A DNA stretch of 64,000 nucleotides from Streptomyces sp. MUM 178J (GTDB taxonomy: Bacteria; Actinomycetota; Actinomycetes; Streptomycetales; Streptomycetaceae), in contig NZ_JADWYQ010000032.1 in assembly GCF_022414575.1 (NCBI RefSeq), forward strand, positions 1-64,000, written 5' to 3'. The first letter of the stretch is position 1; each line of letters begins with the position of its first letter. Below the pieces are notes generated by a model. That model saw only the letters and a program-made list of their open reading frames with translations. It was not told the origin of the DNA and made no database searches. The translations under genes and the position numbers were made by a program. Below are positions 50,002 through 58,309 of the stretch, in pieces.

Positions 50002-51180
50002 TCAGACGTGGATGGTGCCATCGGCGGCGACGGCGCCGTGGCCGCTGACCCGCACCCGGGCGATCTCGCCGGCCGAGTCGAGAGCCGCCTCGGCGAACAT
50101 GACCGAGCGTCTGCCCAGTCGGACGCCCTGGTGGATCTCAACGGTCTTGCCGTACTTGGCGAGACCGTGCCGGGCCAGATGGATGGCGAGCGGACCGGCC
50201 GCGGAGCCCGTGGCCGCGTCCTCGACCACGCCGTAGGCGGGCGAGAACATCCGGGTCTGCCAGCGCCGGCCGTCCGGGGCGAAGCAGTTGGCCGCCATGT
50301 CCTCGAAGGCGGACAGCGCCCGATGGTCGGGGTGCAGCGTGTTCAGCGCGGCGATGTCCGGGAGCCCGATGAACACATGCCGGGGCCCGTTGCGGTAGAT
50401 CTCCACCGGCAGGGTCGAGGAGTCGACGCCGAGAGCGGCGAGCAGCGCCTCGGCGTGCGCGTAGGGCCGCCACTCGGGGATCGGCTGCTCCATGGTGGCG
50501 TGTGCCACCTGGCCGCCCGGTGCGCGTACGACGTCGAACGGCACGACGCCCATCGCGGTCTCGAATTGCAGCCGGTCGACCCCGGCGTCGAGCGCGACCG
50601 CGACGGCCGTGCCGAGCAACGGGTGCCCGGCAAAGGGCAGTTCGTTTACCGGGGTGAAGATCCTGACCCGCAGATCCGCGTCACCACCCGTGGGCGGCAG
50701 CAGGAACGTCACCTCGGACAGGTTCATCTCCCGTGCGACCCCCTGCATCTGATCGGAGGTCAGGTCATCGGCATCGAAGAACACCGCGACCGGATTGCCC
50801 AGGAGAGGTTCCTTCGCGAAGGCGTCGACGACGACGTAGCGGTGTCGGATGCCCCGGCCGGACCCGGATCCCCGGACGGCTGCCTGGACCTCGAAATGCT
50901 CCCGGTGCGTCACCGGTCCGCCGATCAGCGCGGCGGCCCGGTTCTCCGGCAGTACGGCGGGACGCTCGCCGTCCCAGACCATGACCGCGCCCCAGCGGTT
51001 GCCGGCCCGGTCGGCGATCCAGAACTTCTCGTGCAGGCCGGTGACGTGCCGCCAGTCCTCGACGACACCGTCGTGGTCCAGGTGCCGTTCGAGGTCGTCC
51101 ACCGTGACAGCGGTGTCGCCGTCAAGGTCCCACCAGGCGATCTCCAGGGTCGTCGGCCGTGTCTGCTTGCTCCCGCTCAT
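50002..51180 (-). CDS. phzF: PhzF isomerase fused to an extra N-terminal alpha/beta domain
   Basis: 392 residues; the ATG at 51180 overlaps the phzE stop (ATGA), fixing the start. Residues about 113-392 are a complete PhzF (family about 278): YVVVDAFAKEPLLGNPVAVF, EMNLSEVTFLLPP with catalytic Glu at residue 156, TPVNELPFAGHPLLGTA and PAYGVVEDAATGSAAGPLAI. Residues 1-103 form a separate domain (LEIAWWDLDGDTAVTVDDLE, WIADRAGNRWGAVMVWDGER, PPENRAAALIGG-like end) joined by a Gly/Ser linker. No ATG or GTG lies between the parts, so the fusion is real in this sequence. The extra domain resembles small dimeric alpha/beta-barrel (ABM/YdhR-like) proteins. PhzF isomerises trans-2,3-dihydro-3-hydroxyanthranilate to the reactive ketone. 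Confidence 0.92.
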   Translation of the reverse strand: MSGSKQTRPTTLEIAWWDLDGDTAVTVDDLERHLDHDGVVEDWRHVTGLHEKFWIADRAGNRWGAVMVWDGERPAVLPENRAAALIGGPVTHREHFEVQAAVRGSGSGRGIRHRYVVVDAFAKEPLLGNPVAVFFDADDLTSDQMQGVAREMNLSEVTFLLPPTGGDADLRVRIFTPVNELPFAGHPLLGTAVAVALDAGVDRLQFETAMGVVPFDVVRAPGGQVAHATMEQPIPEWRPYAHAEALLAALGVDSSTLPVEIYRNGPRHVFIGLPDIAALNTLHPDHRALSAFEDMAANCFAPDGRRWQTRMFSPAYGVVEDAATGSAAGPLAIHLARHGLAKYGKTVEIHQGVRLGRRSVMFAEAALDSAGEIARVRVSGHGAVAADGTIHV

Positions 51181-53051
51181 TCGCCCAGCACCCATTCGGT
51201 CATGTTGGTGAGGATTCGTGGTCCGTCGACGGTGAGCAGCGACTCCGGATGGAACTGCAGCGACGCGAACCGGTGTCCACGCAGCGCATGCACCTCCTCG
51301 GTGTCCGGGTCGCGGCTGATCTCCACCGGTCCGCCGGGGCCGGCGTCCCGGCGGTCGGCGGTGGCGTGGGCCTCGAAGGCGTTGTAGAAGCCCACGCGTT
51401 CGGGCGAGCCGAACAGGTCGATGCGCCGCTGTACGCCCTGGTTGGGGCTGGTGCGCCGCACCACTGGCAGACCGAGCCGTCGGGCCAGCACCTGATGGCT
51501 CAGGCACACGGCCAGCATCGGGCGCCGCTCGGCCAGCAGTTCGCCGATGATCCGGTCCAGGGCGACGATCTTCGGATCACCGGTGTCGCAGGGGTCGCCG
51601 GGCCCGGGGCCGACGATGACCATGTCGTGGTCGTGGGTCTCGTACGGCTCGTCGAAGCGCCGTACGGTGACCGCGAGCCCGAGGGCGCGCAGCTGGTGTT
51701 CGAGCATCGAGGTGAAGGTGTCCTCGGCGTCGACCACGAGCACCTTGTGCCCGTCCAGCCGCTTGGAGCGGGCATAGCGGGCCGCGTCGGCCGTGGTCCA
51801 GAAGCCGGCTATGCCCTCATTGCGCTGGCTCAGCGAGGACAGCACTTCGGGGTGGCCGGCGAACCCCCGGCGGGACTCCGCCTCCCCGAACGCCGCCAGC
51901 AGCGCAGAGGCCTTCGCCCGGGTCTCGGCGACCTCGCCCATCGGGTCGGAGTGCCGCACCAGGGTGGAGCCGACCGAGAGGGACAGGCGCCCGGTGGGGT
52001 CGATCGCGGCGCTGCGGATGAGGATCGCGGAATCCAGCGTCCGCTCGCCCGTCTCGTCGCTGCCGACCAGGCCGATGATGCCGCTGTAGTAGCCGCGGCC
52101 GCCCGGTTCGTAGCGCTCGATCACCCGCGCCGCGCTCTCGACAGGGCTTCCGGTGACGGTGGGCGCGAACATGGTCTCGCGCAGCACCTCGGACACACCC
52201 CGCTCTGTGCGCCCCTGGATGTGGTACTCGGTGTGGGCGACCCGGGCCATCTCCTTCAGGTGCGGGCCGCTCACCGCCACCGTGCCCGGCAGACAGAGCC
52301 GGCACATCATCTTCAGTTCCTCGTCGACCACCATGTACAGCTCCTCGGCCTCCTTGCGGTCGGCGAGGAACTCGGTGACGCCGCTCAGTGTGGGGCCGCC
52401 GACCGGGTACCGGTAGGTACCGCTGATCGGGTTCATCCGGACGATGTCCCCGGTCAGGCCGACATGACGCTCCGGCGAGGCGCCAACGAGGGTCACCGAC
52501 CCGGTGCGCACCAGGAACGTCCAGTACGCCCCGCGTTCGGCCGCGAGCAGCTCCCGGAACGCCGCCAGGGCGACGCCCGGACCGTGGTCGGTGATATCCG
52601 CGACGTAGGTGCGCTTGATGACGAAGTTGGCGCCCTGGCCGGTGCCGATCTCGTTCGCGAGGACCGCCTCGACGGTCCTCGCGTACACGGTGTCGTCGGC
52701 GTCGAAGTGCCCGCCGGTCAGCCGCACCTGACGGCGCGGCAGCCGGGACAGCACCGAGGAGACGGGGTGGTGCTCCGCACCGGTCACCGTCATCGCAATC
52801 AGTGGTGTGCCGTCGTCGGGCGCGGGGTGGCCGCGCTCGACGAGTTGGCGGTACGGCACCACGATCAGCGTGTCGCTGCTCGCGCTGCTGGAGGCCGGGC
52901 GCCGGGCGAGGTCGATCGCGTCGAGCGAGGTGGGGTAGCCGGTCCCACCGGTGATCACCTGTACCCGGCAGCCGTGTTCGTCCGTCCGGCAGATCAGCGC
53001 GTAGTCGTCGGCGTCGTCCTTCAATACGGCGTCGAGCAGGTCTCCCCTCAT
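51177..53051 (-). CDS. phzE: PhzE, 2-amino-2-deoxyisochorismate synthase
   Basis: 624 residues from the ATG at 53051, overlapping the phzD stop (ATGA). The N-terminal two thirds are a chorismate-binding MST domain (NPISGTYRYPVGGPTLSGV, EELYMVVDEELKMMCRLC, TVTGSPVESAARVIERYE, GYYSGIIGLVGSDE). The C-terminal third is a class-I glutamine amidotransferase: VIVGPGPGDPCDTGDPKI, MLAVCLSHQVLARRLGLPVV with the nucleophilic Cys, and LQFHPESLLT with His/Glu. The CLSHQ form is the PhzE type rather than TrpE/G. It aminates chorismate to ADIC, committing it to phenazines. Confidence 0.95.
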   Translation of the reverse strand: MRGDLLDAVLKDDADDYALICRTDEHGCRVQVITGGTGYPTSLDAIDLARRPASSSASSDTLIVVPYRQLVERGHPAPDDGTPLIAMTVTGAEHHPVSSVLSRLPRRQVRLTGGHFDADDTVYARTVEAVLANEIGTGQGANFVIKRTYVADITDHGPGVALAAFRELLAAERGAYWTFLVRTGSVTLVGASPERHVGLTGDIVRMNPISGTYRYPVGGPTLSGVTEFLADRKEAEELYMVVDEELKMMCRLCLPGTVAVSGPHLKEMARVAHTEYHIQGRTERGVSEVLRETMFAPTVTGSPVESAARVIERYEPGGRGYYSGIIGLVGSDETGERTLDSAILIRSAAIDPTGRLSLSVGSTLVRHSDPMGEVAETRAKASALLAAFGEAESRRGFAGHPEVLSSLSQRNEGIAGFWTTADAARYARSKRLDGHKVLVVDAEDTFTSMLEHQLRALGLAVTVRRFDEPYETHDHDMVIVGPGPGDPCDTGDPKIVALDRIIGELLAERRPMLAVCLSHQVLARRLGLPVVRRTSPNQGVQRRIDLFGSPERVGFYNAFEAHATADRRDAGPGGPVEISRDPDTEEVHALRGHRFASLQFHPESLLTVDGPRILTNMTEWVLGE

Positions 53052-53671
53052 GGCACCAACTCCTCGGCCGTGGCGACCCGGGCACAGCAACTCGCCGTGT
53101 GCTGAAGGGTCTGCCGGTGCTTGTCGGCGGAGAAGTCGCCGATAGCGTCCCCGGCCAGGAAGACCTGTACGTCGTTGCTGTAGGCATCCAACGCGGTGGT
53201 GAGGATGCCGACGTGGCCGTACACCCCGCACACCACGAGCTGGTCGCGGCCCTCAGCCCGCATCCGGGCCAGCAGGTCGGTACGGAAGAACGCGCTGTAG
53301 CGCCACTTCGTGAACGTCCAGTCGGCGGCGTCCGGGGCCAGTTCGGCGGCGATCGCCCGGTCCGCGTCGGAGCTGGTCATGCCCGCTCCCCAGAAGTCCT
53401 GGAGCAGCCCGCGGTCCTCCGCTGTCATCCGGCCCGGCTGGGCCGTGTAGGCGACCCGGACAGCACGGTCCGCGCAACGCCTGCGGAGTGCCGCCGCGTT
53501 GTCGACCAGTCGGGCTCGCATCTCCGGCGCGAACGCCGCGAGGAAGTAGTTCTGCATGTCGTGGACGAGCAGCACGGCCCGCTCCGGCCGGACGGTCCAG
53601 TCGACGACGCCGACCGGCATGTCCCGCCGTGTGGGCAGCTCGTACGGCACGACTCTGAGCTTCAGGCTCAT
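53048..53671 (-). CDS. phzD: PhzD, isochorismatase-type vinyl-ether hydrolase
   Basis: 207 residues, exactly the family length. AVLLVHDMQNYFLAAFAPE supplies the catalytic Asp; FTKWRYSAFFRTDLLARMR supplies the catalytic Lys; QLVVCGVYGHVGILTTALDA is the conserved turn. It removes pyruvate from ADIC, giving trans-2,3-dihydro-3-hydroxyanthranilic acid. The ATG at 53671 overlaps the phzC stop by four bases. Confidence 0.95.
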   Translation of the reverse strand: MSLKLRVVPYELPTRRDMPVGVVDWTVRPERAVLLVHDMQNYFLAAFAPEMRARLVDNAAALRRRCADRAVRVAYTAQPGRMTAEDRGLLQDFWGAGMTSSDADRAIAAELAPDAADWTFTKWRYSAFFRTDLLARMRAEGRDQLVVCGVYGHVGILTTALDAYSNDVQVFLAGDAIGDFSADKHRQTLQHTASCCARVATAEELVP

Positions 53672-54924
53672 GACAACCCCTGTCTTGTCAGAACAGACTG
53701 GCCGCGAGGCTCACCGAGCTGCTCACCGGCACCCGGCCACGCCGAGACAACCTCCGCCGCCTGGGCCGGATCGAGCCTCGGATCGCACAGGCTCGGCGCG
53801 CCCACGGCTGGCTGGAGCCCGCCGGGCGCGAGTGCGCCCGGGGAGCCCCCGGCGCACTCGTCGACCGCATACGGGCTGGCCTCCAGATGGAGCCCGTGCC
53901 CGTGCACGCCCGCCTTGTCCAGGGCCGCCGTGAACCGGCGGACCTCGTCGACGGCCGTGCCGACGTGCCGCGTCTTGGTCCCGTCCGGCCGCTTGACGGT
54001 GTTGGCGTGCAGCGGATCGCACAGCCAGAGCACCGGATGGCCCGCGTCCCGGACCCTGCGAGCGAGGCCGGGCAACCGTTCGGCGACGGCGTCCGGACCC
54101 ATCCGCACGATCAGTGCGAGACGGCCGGGATCGCGGTACGGGTCCAGGCGGGCGCACAGTTCGAGCAGCTCGGCGGCCGTGATGTCCGGTCCGACCTTGC
54201 AGGCGACAGGGTTGACGACGCCGGCCAGCAGGTCGACATGGGCGCCGTCGAGCTGCCGGGTGCGCTCGCCAATCCACGGCCAGTGGGTCGAGCCGAGCAG
54301 CTTCCGGTCCTCGCTGAGCGGGCGGAGTTGCGGCCGCTCGTAGTCCAGCACCAGCGCCTCATGGCTGGTCCACAGCATTCTGTCGGCGTCCCGCGCCGCC
54401 CAGGCGCCGTCGGTCCGCCACCCAAGGTGCTCCATCGCCTCTCGAGCCGTCATGAAGCACATCAGCAGCCGCAGCGGATCGGCCCGTCTGCTATACGTGT
54501 CCGGTTCGGGCAGGTTGACCATGTGGCCCCGGTAGACCGGCAGCGGAACCGGGCCGTCGATGCCCTCGAAGGGACTGGAGCGGGGCTTGGCGAACTGCCC
54601 GGCGATCCGGCCGACCCGCACGACCGGCAGCCCCGAGCGGGCACCCAACAGGTCGGCGAGCCTGTTCACCAGATCAGACTTGGTTTCGATGTGCCCTTTA
54701 CGGCATTCATCGGGATGCTCGGCGCAGTCGCCAACCTGCAGAATCAGGGCCTCGCCGCGCGCCACCGCCGCGAGTCTCTTGCGCAGTGCGGCGACCTGCT
54801 CGGCGTCGACAAGGGAATCGGTGGCCGCCAGGACGTTGCGCACCTGGGCGGCTTGGTACGGATCGCTCCATTCCGGCTGTTGCGCAGCCGGCAAGAACTG
54901 CTTGACAGAGCGTTGGTGCTTCAC
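53668..54924 (-). CDS. phzC: PhzC, class-II DAHP synthase
   Basis: First shikimate step dedicated to the phenazine pathway: condenses PEP and erythrose-4-phosphate. 418 residues from the GTG at 54924 (VKHQRSVKQFLPAAQQPEW). QVGDCAEHPDECRKGHIETK, VVRVGRIAGQFAKPRSSPFE, LWTSHEALVLDYERP, HWPWIGERTRQLDGAHVDLL, NPVACKVGP and LWLCDPLHANTV are class-II active-site blocks. It is somewhat shorter than the plant-type housekeeping enzyme, as PhzC proteins usually are. The frame is open to 55008, but the chosen start fits the family best. Confidence 0.92.
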   Translation of the reverse strand: MKHQRSVKQFLPAAQQPEWSDPYQAAQVRNVLAATDSLVDAEQVAALRKRLAAVARGEALILQVGDCAEHPDECRKGHIETKSDLVNRLADLLGARSGLPVVRVGRIAGQFAKPRSSPFEGIDGPVPLPVYRGHMVNLPEPDTYSRRADPLRLLMCFMTAREAMEHLGWRTDGAWAARDADRMLWTSHEALVLDYERPQLRPLSEDRKLLGSTHWPWIGERTRQLDGAHVDLLAGVVNPVACKVGPDITAAELLELCARLDPYRDPGRLALIVRMGPDAVAERLPGLARRVRDAGHPVLWLCDPLHANTVKRPDGTKTRHVGTAVDEVRRFTAALDKAGVHGHGLHLEASPYAVDECAGGSPGALAPGGLQPAVGAPSLCDPRLDPAQAAEVVSAWPGAGEQLGEPRGQSVLTRQGLS

Positions 54925-54982
54925 GTTCGAACCCACCCCCGCGGGGTTACTTGCGAGCGAGATGTAAACAGCACTTACCGTT

Positions 54983-55471
54983 TCAGGTGGGGATTCCCTC
55001 CCGCACAATGAGCGGAACCTCGATGCCGAGTGAACGGAACTGCTGGACCGGGTTCATGAATTCCCGCTGCTGCTTGATCTTCCCGTTCTCGAAACGGAAG
55101 TAGTGCAGGAAGTGGTTTTCGTAGTGGCCCTCCGGATAGCCGGGGAACAGGATCTTCCCGGTACCGTTGCACTCGACCCAGAACTGGTCCGGATCCTGCG
55201 TGTCGAAAATCTCGACGTCGATCCACTGCCAGTCCGGGAAGCATTTGAGCGACCACACCGCGTGCTCAGCCAGCCGGTCACGGCCTCGAATGACGATGGG
55301 CTCACCCGTGTCCGTCGTCCACAGGCCACCCTGCCCGTCCTCCGTGAAGAGCTCATGACGACGCAGCCGGTCCTGCCCGCGCGTATTCATGTACCGCACA
55401 ACGACCTGGCGATTGTGCTCACGATTTCCAGCGTTTTCTTCGGATATTGCAGGCGTGCTCGTTTCAGGCAT
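54983..55471 (-). CDS. phzB: PhzB, dihydrophenazine-forming condensing protein
   Basis: 162 residues from the ATG at 55471 (RBS GGGGGAA), the exact length of PhzA/PhzB. A delta5-3-ketosteroid-isomerase/NTF2-like fold with NREHNRQVVVRYMNTRGQDR, HELFTEDGQGGLWTTDTGEP, ECNGTGKILFPGYPEGHYEN and HFLHYFRFENGKIKQQREFM. It catalyses the head-to-tail condensation of two PhzF products. Only one phzA/B copy is present, as in other actinobacterial clusters. It is the first gene of the phz operon. Confidence 0.94.
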   Translation of the reverse strand: MPETSTPAISEENAGNREHNRQVVVRYMNTRGQDRLRRHELFTEDGQGGLWTTDTGEPIVIRGRDRLAEHAVWSLKCFPDWQWIDVEIFDTQDPDQFWVECNGTGKILFPGYPEGHYENHFLHYFRFENGKIKQQREFMNPVQQFRSLGIEVPLIVREGIPT

Positions 55472-55722
55472 TTTTCCCCCGTCTGACGCGATGTCCTGCG
55501 GCGCATTTTGCAGCGCGCTCGGCGATGCATCCGAGATGGACGCGCCTTCGATGTTCACGGACGCTATCAACGCCCACTCCGCACCTGCAATTTTCCGCTG
55601 CCTCATGAGAATGCGCGCCTTCCGATTACACCTGTCGCACCCCAAGCGGAATCACGGGTACCGCCGAAACAACGACGCCGACATGATGGTTGAAATGGCA
55701 ACAGTCGGCCCCTCGAGATTCT
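55472..55722 (-). promoter_or_regulatory. Upstream region of the phz operon
   Basis: 251 bp between the ECF42 stop and phzB with no gene. The distal part (about 55570-55740) is A+T-rich compared with the flanking coding DNA, a frequent mark of promoters in high-G+C genomes. No confident -35/-10 pair was fixed. It must carry the phz promoter unless the operon is read through from the sigma gene. Confidence 0.45.
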
Positions 55723-56970
55723 TTACAAAAAATCCCCGAGTTCTTCGAGACGTGACCGTAGAAACTCCCGTTCCACGGCGTTCTCGGTCCTCGCGAGCGC
55801 TTCCCGATAGGCGGCCCGGGCCTCGTCCATACGGTCCAGTCGGCGCAGGAAATCGGCCCGAGCAGCCGCGAAGTACTGGTAGGCGGTCAATTGCGGTTCG
55901 GCGGACAGTTCCCCCAGCGCCTGAAGACCGGCGGCCGGCCCGTACGCCTGCCCGACCGCGATGGCCCGGTTGAGTGCCACCACCGGTGACGGCCACACCT
56001 CCAGCATGGTGTCGTACAGGCCGATGATGCCGGGCCAGTCGGTGGCCTCCCAGCTCGGCGCCCGGGCGTGCTCGGCCGCGATCGCCGCCATCAGCGCATA
56101 CCGGGTCGGCGGCTGGTGCCGCAGCGCAGACCTGACCAGCCGCACCCCTTCCCGGATCTCCTCGGCGTGCCACAGCGTCCGGTCCTGCTCGGACAGCAAC
56201 GCCAGCGAACCATCGGGCCGCGTACGCGTACGGCGTCGTGCGTCGGTGAGCACGATGAGTGCGAGCAGCCCCGTTGTCCCGGACTGCGCGGGCAGCAACT
56301 CGCGGAGCACCCGTGCCAGATGCAACGCCCGCTCGATCAAATCACGCCGCTGCAACCGCTCACCCGACGGCGCTGTGTGCCCCGTGCTGAACACCAGATG
56401 CACGACATCCAGTACGGCGTCCAGCCGGGCCGGCAGTTCCTCGGGCGACGGCTCCCGGTACGGGATCCCGGCAACCTTGATCTTCTTCTTACCCCGGGTG
56501 ATCCGGGCCGCCATCGTCGATTCTGAGACGAGCAATGCCCGGGCGACCTCGGCAGTGGACAGACCGCACACCAGCCGCAGTGTGAGCCCCACCCGGGTGT
56601 CGACGTGCAACGAGGGATGACAGCACGTGAAGATCAACCGCAGCCGGTCATCCGGAATGTCCTGGTCGGCGATGTCCCGGTCGGCGGGCGGCGCGACGTC
56701 GTCACCGACCAGCAACGGCAGCTTCCCCCGGAAGATGTCGTGCCGACGCAACGCGTCCAGAGCCCGCCGCCGCGCAACCGTGGTCAGCCACGCCTCAGGC
56801 CGGCTCGGCACCCCGTCCTCAGCCCACTGCTGCAACGCCTGGGCGTAGGCATCCTGGACGCACTCCTCAGCAAGGTCGAGATCCCGGGTGACCCGCGCCG
56901 TCGCCGCGAGCACGAAGCCCCACTGCAGGCGGTGCGCCTCGGCGACGGCGGCGGCGACAGTCGTGTTCAT
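55723..56970 (-). CDS. ECF42-type RNA polymerase sigma factor
   Basis: 415 residues, much longer than a simple ECF sigma factor. Region 2 is ATARVTRDLDLAEECVQDAY plus TTVARRRALDALRR; region 4 contains LSTAEVARALLVSESTMAAR followed by RITRGKKKIKVAGIPYREPS; the remaining 200 residues are helical and TPR-like (IGLYDTMLEVWPSPVVALNR, AIAVGQAYGPAAGLQAL). This is the ECF42 architecture, where the C-terminal extension rather than an anti-sigma factor is needed for activity. It is encoded 35 bp after a DGPF/YCII partner. Whether it drives the phz operon just downstream is open. Confidence 0.9.
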   Translation of the reverse strand: MNTTVAAAVAEAHRLQWGFVLAATARVTRDLDLAEECVQDAYAQALQQWAEDGVPSRPEAWLTTVARRRALDALRRHDIFRGKLPLLVGDDVAPPADRDIADQDIPDDRLRLIFTCCHPSLHVDTRVGLTLRLVCGLSTAEVARALLVSESTMAARITRGKKKIKVAGIPYREPSPEELPARLDAVLDVVHLVFSTGHTAPSGERLQRRDLIERALHLARVLRELLPAQSGTTGLLALIVLTDARRRTRTRPDGSLALLSEQDRTLWHAEEIREGVRLVRSALRHQPPTRYALMAAIAAEHARAPSWEATDWPGIIGLYDTMLEVWPSPVVALNRAIAVGQAYGPAAGLQALGELSAEPQLTAYQYFAAARADFLRRLDRMDEARAAYREALARTENAVEREFLRSRLEELGDFL

Positions 56971-57005
56971 CAGGGTACGGGCGTCCGGGACCCGGTCGGC
57001 GGGGC

Positions 57006-57359
57006 TCAGACACCCGGCACGGACCGGATCGGCCGCACCTCGACCCCGCCGTCGGGCACAGGAATCTGCTGGGCCACGGCGAGCGCCTCATCCAGGTCTT
57101 CCGCCTCGATCAGGAAGTACCCGGCGACGACCTCCTTCGACTCCACGAAGACCCCGTCGCTGATCCGCACCCCACCGTCGACGTCCCGCCGCACCGAGGT
57201 CGCCGTCGACGTCGGATGCAGCCGCTGCCCGCGCCGGACGTTCCCCTCGTTGCACCGCATGAAGTCCTGGAACCGCCTCACCAGAGCCGCGTCCTCGGCC
57301 GGCTCCAGCTCGCTCGTCGCGTCCTCGCTCTCATAGACCAACAACAAGTATTCAGCCAC
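57006..57359 (-). CDS. DGPF/YCII-domain protein, partner of ECF42
   Basis: 117 residues. MAEYLLLVYESEDATSEL starts the YCII fold, followed by GQRLHPTSTATSVRRDVDG (substrate-like loop), ISDGVFVESKEVVAGYFLIE and AEDLDEALAVAQQIPVPDGG, all hallmarks of the DGPF proteins that almost always accompany ECF42 sigma genes. Function unknown; a dimeric ferredoxin-like fold is expected. It is the first gene of the two-gene operon. Confidence 0.92.
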   Translation of the reverse strand: MAEYLLLVYESEDATSELEPAEDAALVRRFQDFMRCNEGNVRRGQRLHPTSTATSVRRDVDGGVRISDGVFVESKEVVAGYFLIEAEDLDEALAVAQQIPVPDGGVEVRPIRSVPGV

Positions 57360-57862
57360 GATTCGCGCCTCCCCGTTGATGCGACATTGGCCAGCTCACG
57401 CTACCGCATCGGTCTTTCCCGACACGGTGAGTCGACGTGACGCCGACCCGAAAGCCGAACACGAGAGGCACATCCGTGCGCACCCTGTGAAGGCGCGGGA
57501 AATCCGCCTTAACGCCGGGCCCGGTCAGGTTTCTTCTTCCACGTCCTGGATCCACGTCTGGAAGAAACCTCGCGCTGCGCATCCACACGACCGCCTCTCC
57601 CCGTGTCTCGTCGAGGCCGGTGGCCAACGTCGTCGATCCGGAGATCCGCGTTAATCCCAGGTCCCTGCGGGGCGAGCGCGTGCGCGAGCCGCAAGTGGCT
57701 ACGACGGTCCCGACGTGGTCGTACCCCAATTCCGTGACCGGTTCCTCCCGTAGTTCGACCGTGAGAGCCGCGACCGCCGCATCGACCTCCGCCTCTCCGG
57801 CCGGGCCGACCGGGCTCGCGCAGGGGGCTGTCCAGTCAACGGCTGATCTTGGTTGTTGGGGG
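57360..57862. other. Non-coding stretch with a possible gene fragment
   Basis: No intact gene. On the minus strand, about 57660-57830 reads AEVDAAVAALTVELREEPV then TELGYDHVGTVVATCG, which has coding-like composition but no start, no partner domain and decays afterwards. I do not recognise it. The rest, bordering the IS256 scrap, looks like island junction DNA. Confidence 0.4.
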
Positions 57863-58200
57863 TCAGTGGCTGGTGGTGGGGGTGAGGCGGCCTTCGAAGG
57901 CGATCTGGAAGGCGTTCAGTGGCGCCTTCCAGCGCATCGTCCAGCGGCGTCGGCCCTTGCCGGTCGGGTCCAGCGACATGAGCGCCATGTAGACGCGCTT
58001 CAACGCGGCGGCCTCGGACGGGAAGTGGCCGCGGGCCCGAACGGCCTTGCGAATGCGGGCGTTCACGCTCTCAATCGCGTTCGTGCTGCAGATCACCTTG
58101 CGGATCTCCACGTCGAAGGAGAGGAAGGGCAGCATTTCCGCCCAGGCGTCGGACCACAGCTTGATCACGGCCGGACCACCGGGCGCCCAGCCCTGTCCAA
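57863..58200 (-). pseudogene. C-terminal remnant of an IS256 (Mutator-type) transposase
   Basis: About 110 residues of an IS256-family C-terminus: PAVIKLWSDAWAEMLPFLSF, VEIRKVICSTNAIESVNARI, RKAVRARGHFPSEAAALKRV and RWTMRWKAPLNAFQIAFEGR. The N-terminal 300 residues with the DDE core are missing, and the homology stops at about 58200, some 50 bp before the tRNA-Glu fragment. It marks the right junction of the island. Confidence 0.88.
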
Positions 58201-58247
58201 ACCGCCCCTGACCTGGACCTATTTACGCGTCAGGAAGGTGACGATTT

Positions 58248-58271
58248 CGGGTTCGAATCTCGTTGGGGGCA
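58248..58271 (+). pseudogene. 3' fragment of tRNA-Glu at the island's right end
   Basis: CGGGTTCGAATC-T-CGTTGGGGGCA: 23 of 24 bases equal the T-arm and 3' acceptor of the intact tRNA-Glu (30958-30981), and the following CGCAA matches too. The D-arm, anticodon arm and 5' acceptor strand are absent; upstream bases lead into the IS256 scrap. This looks like an attachment-site remnant or a tRNA gene cut by insertion. Confidence 0.88.
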
Positions 58272-58309
58272 CGCAACACCGTGTGCGAGACTAGTCTCGC
58301 ATCGTGCTT

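Larger units (their letters stand above)
31241..58247. mobile_element. Genomic island with prenylated-phenazine gene cluster inserted in a tRNA array
   Basis: About 27 kb of accessory genes lie between two tRNA-Glu/Asp/Phe arrays in an otherwise housekeeping region. Island traits visible: tRNA array at both ends, a truncated tRNA-Glu at the right end, remnants of three different transposase families (DDE-type 35178, IS630-like 36502, IS256-like 57863), a toxin-antitoxin pair just inside the left end, and a complete secondary-metabolite cluster with mevalonate genes that most streptomycetes lack. No integrase or excisionase is present, so it is not an intact integrative element. The exact left boundary is not defined by a repeat; it is set after the tRNA terminator. 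Confidence 0.75.

Noticed and set aside
44751..55471. A chlorinating enzyme or cis-prenyl (cyclolavandulyl) synthase that would point to lavanducyanin/WS-9659-type products
   Set aside because: No flavin halogenase, haloperoxidase or cis-prenyltransferase-like frame is present, so those exact products are not proposed.
31241..58247. CRISPR array or phage genes within the island
   Set aside because: No repeat-spacer pattern, no structural or replication phage genes, and no integrase found.
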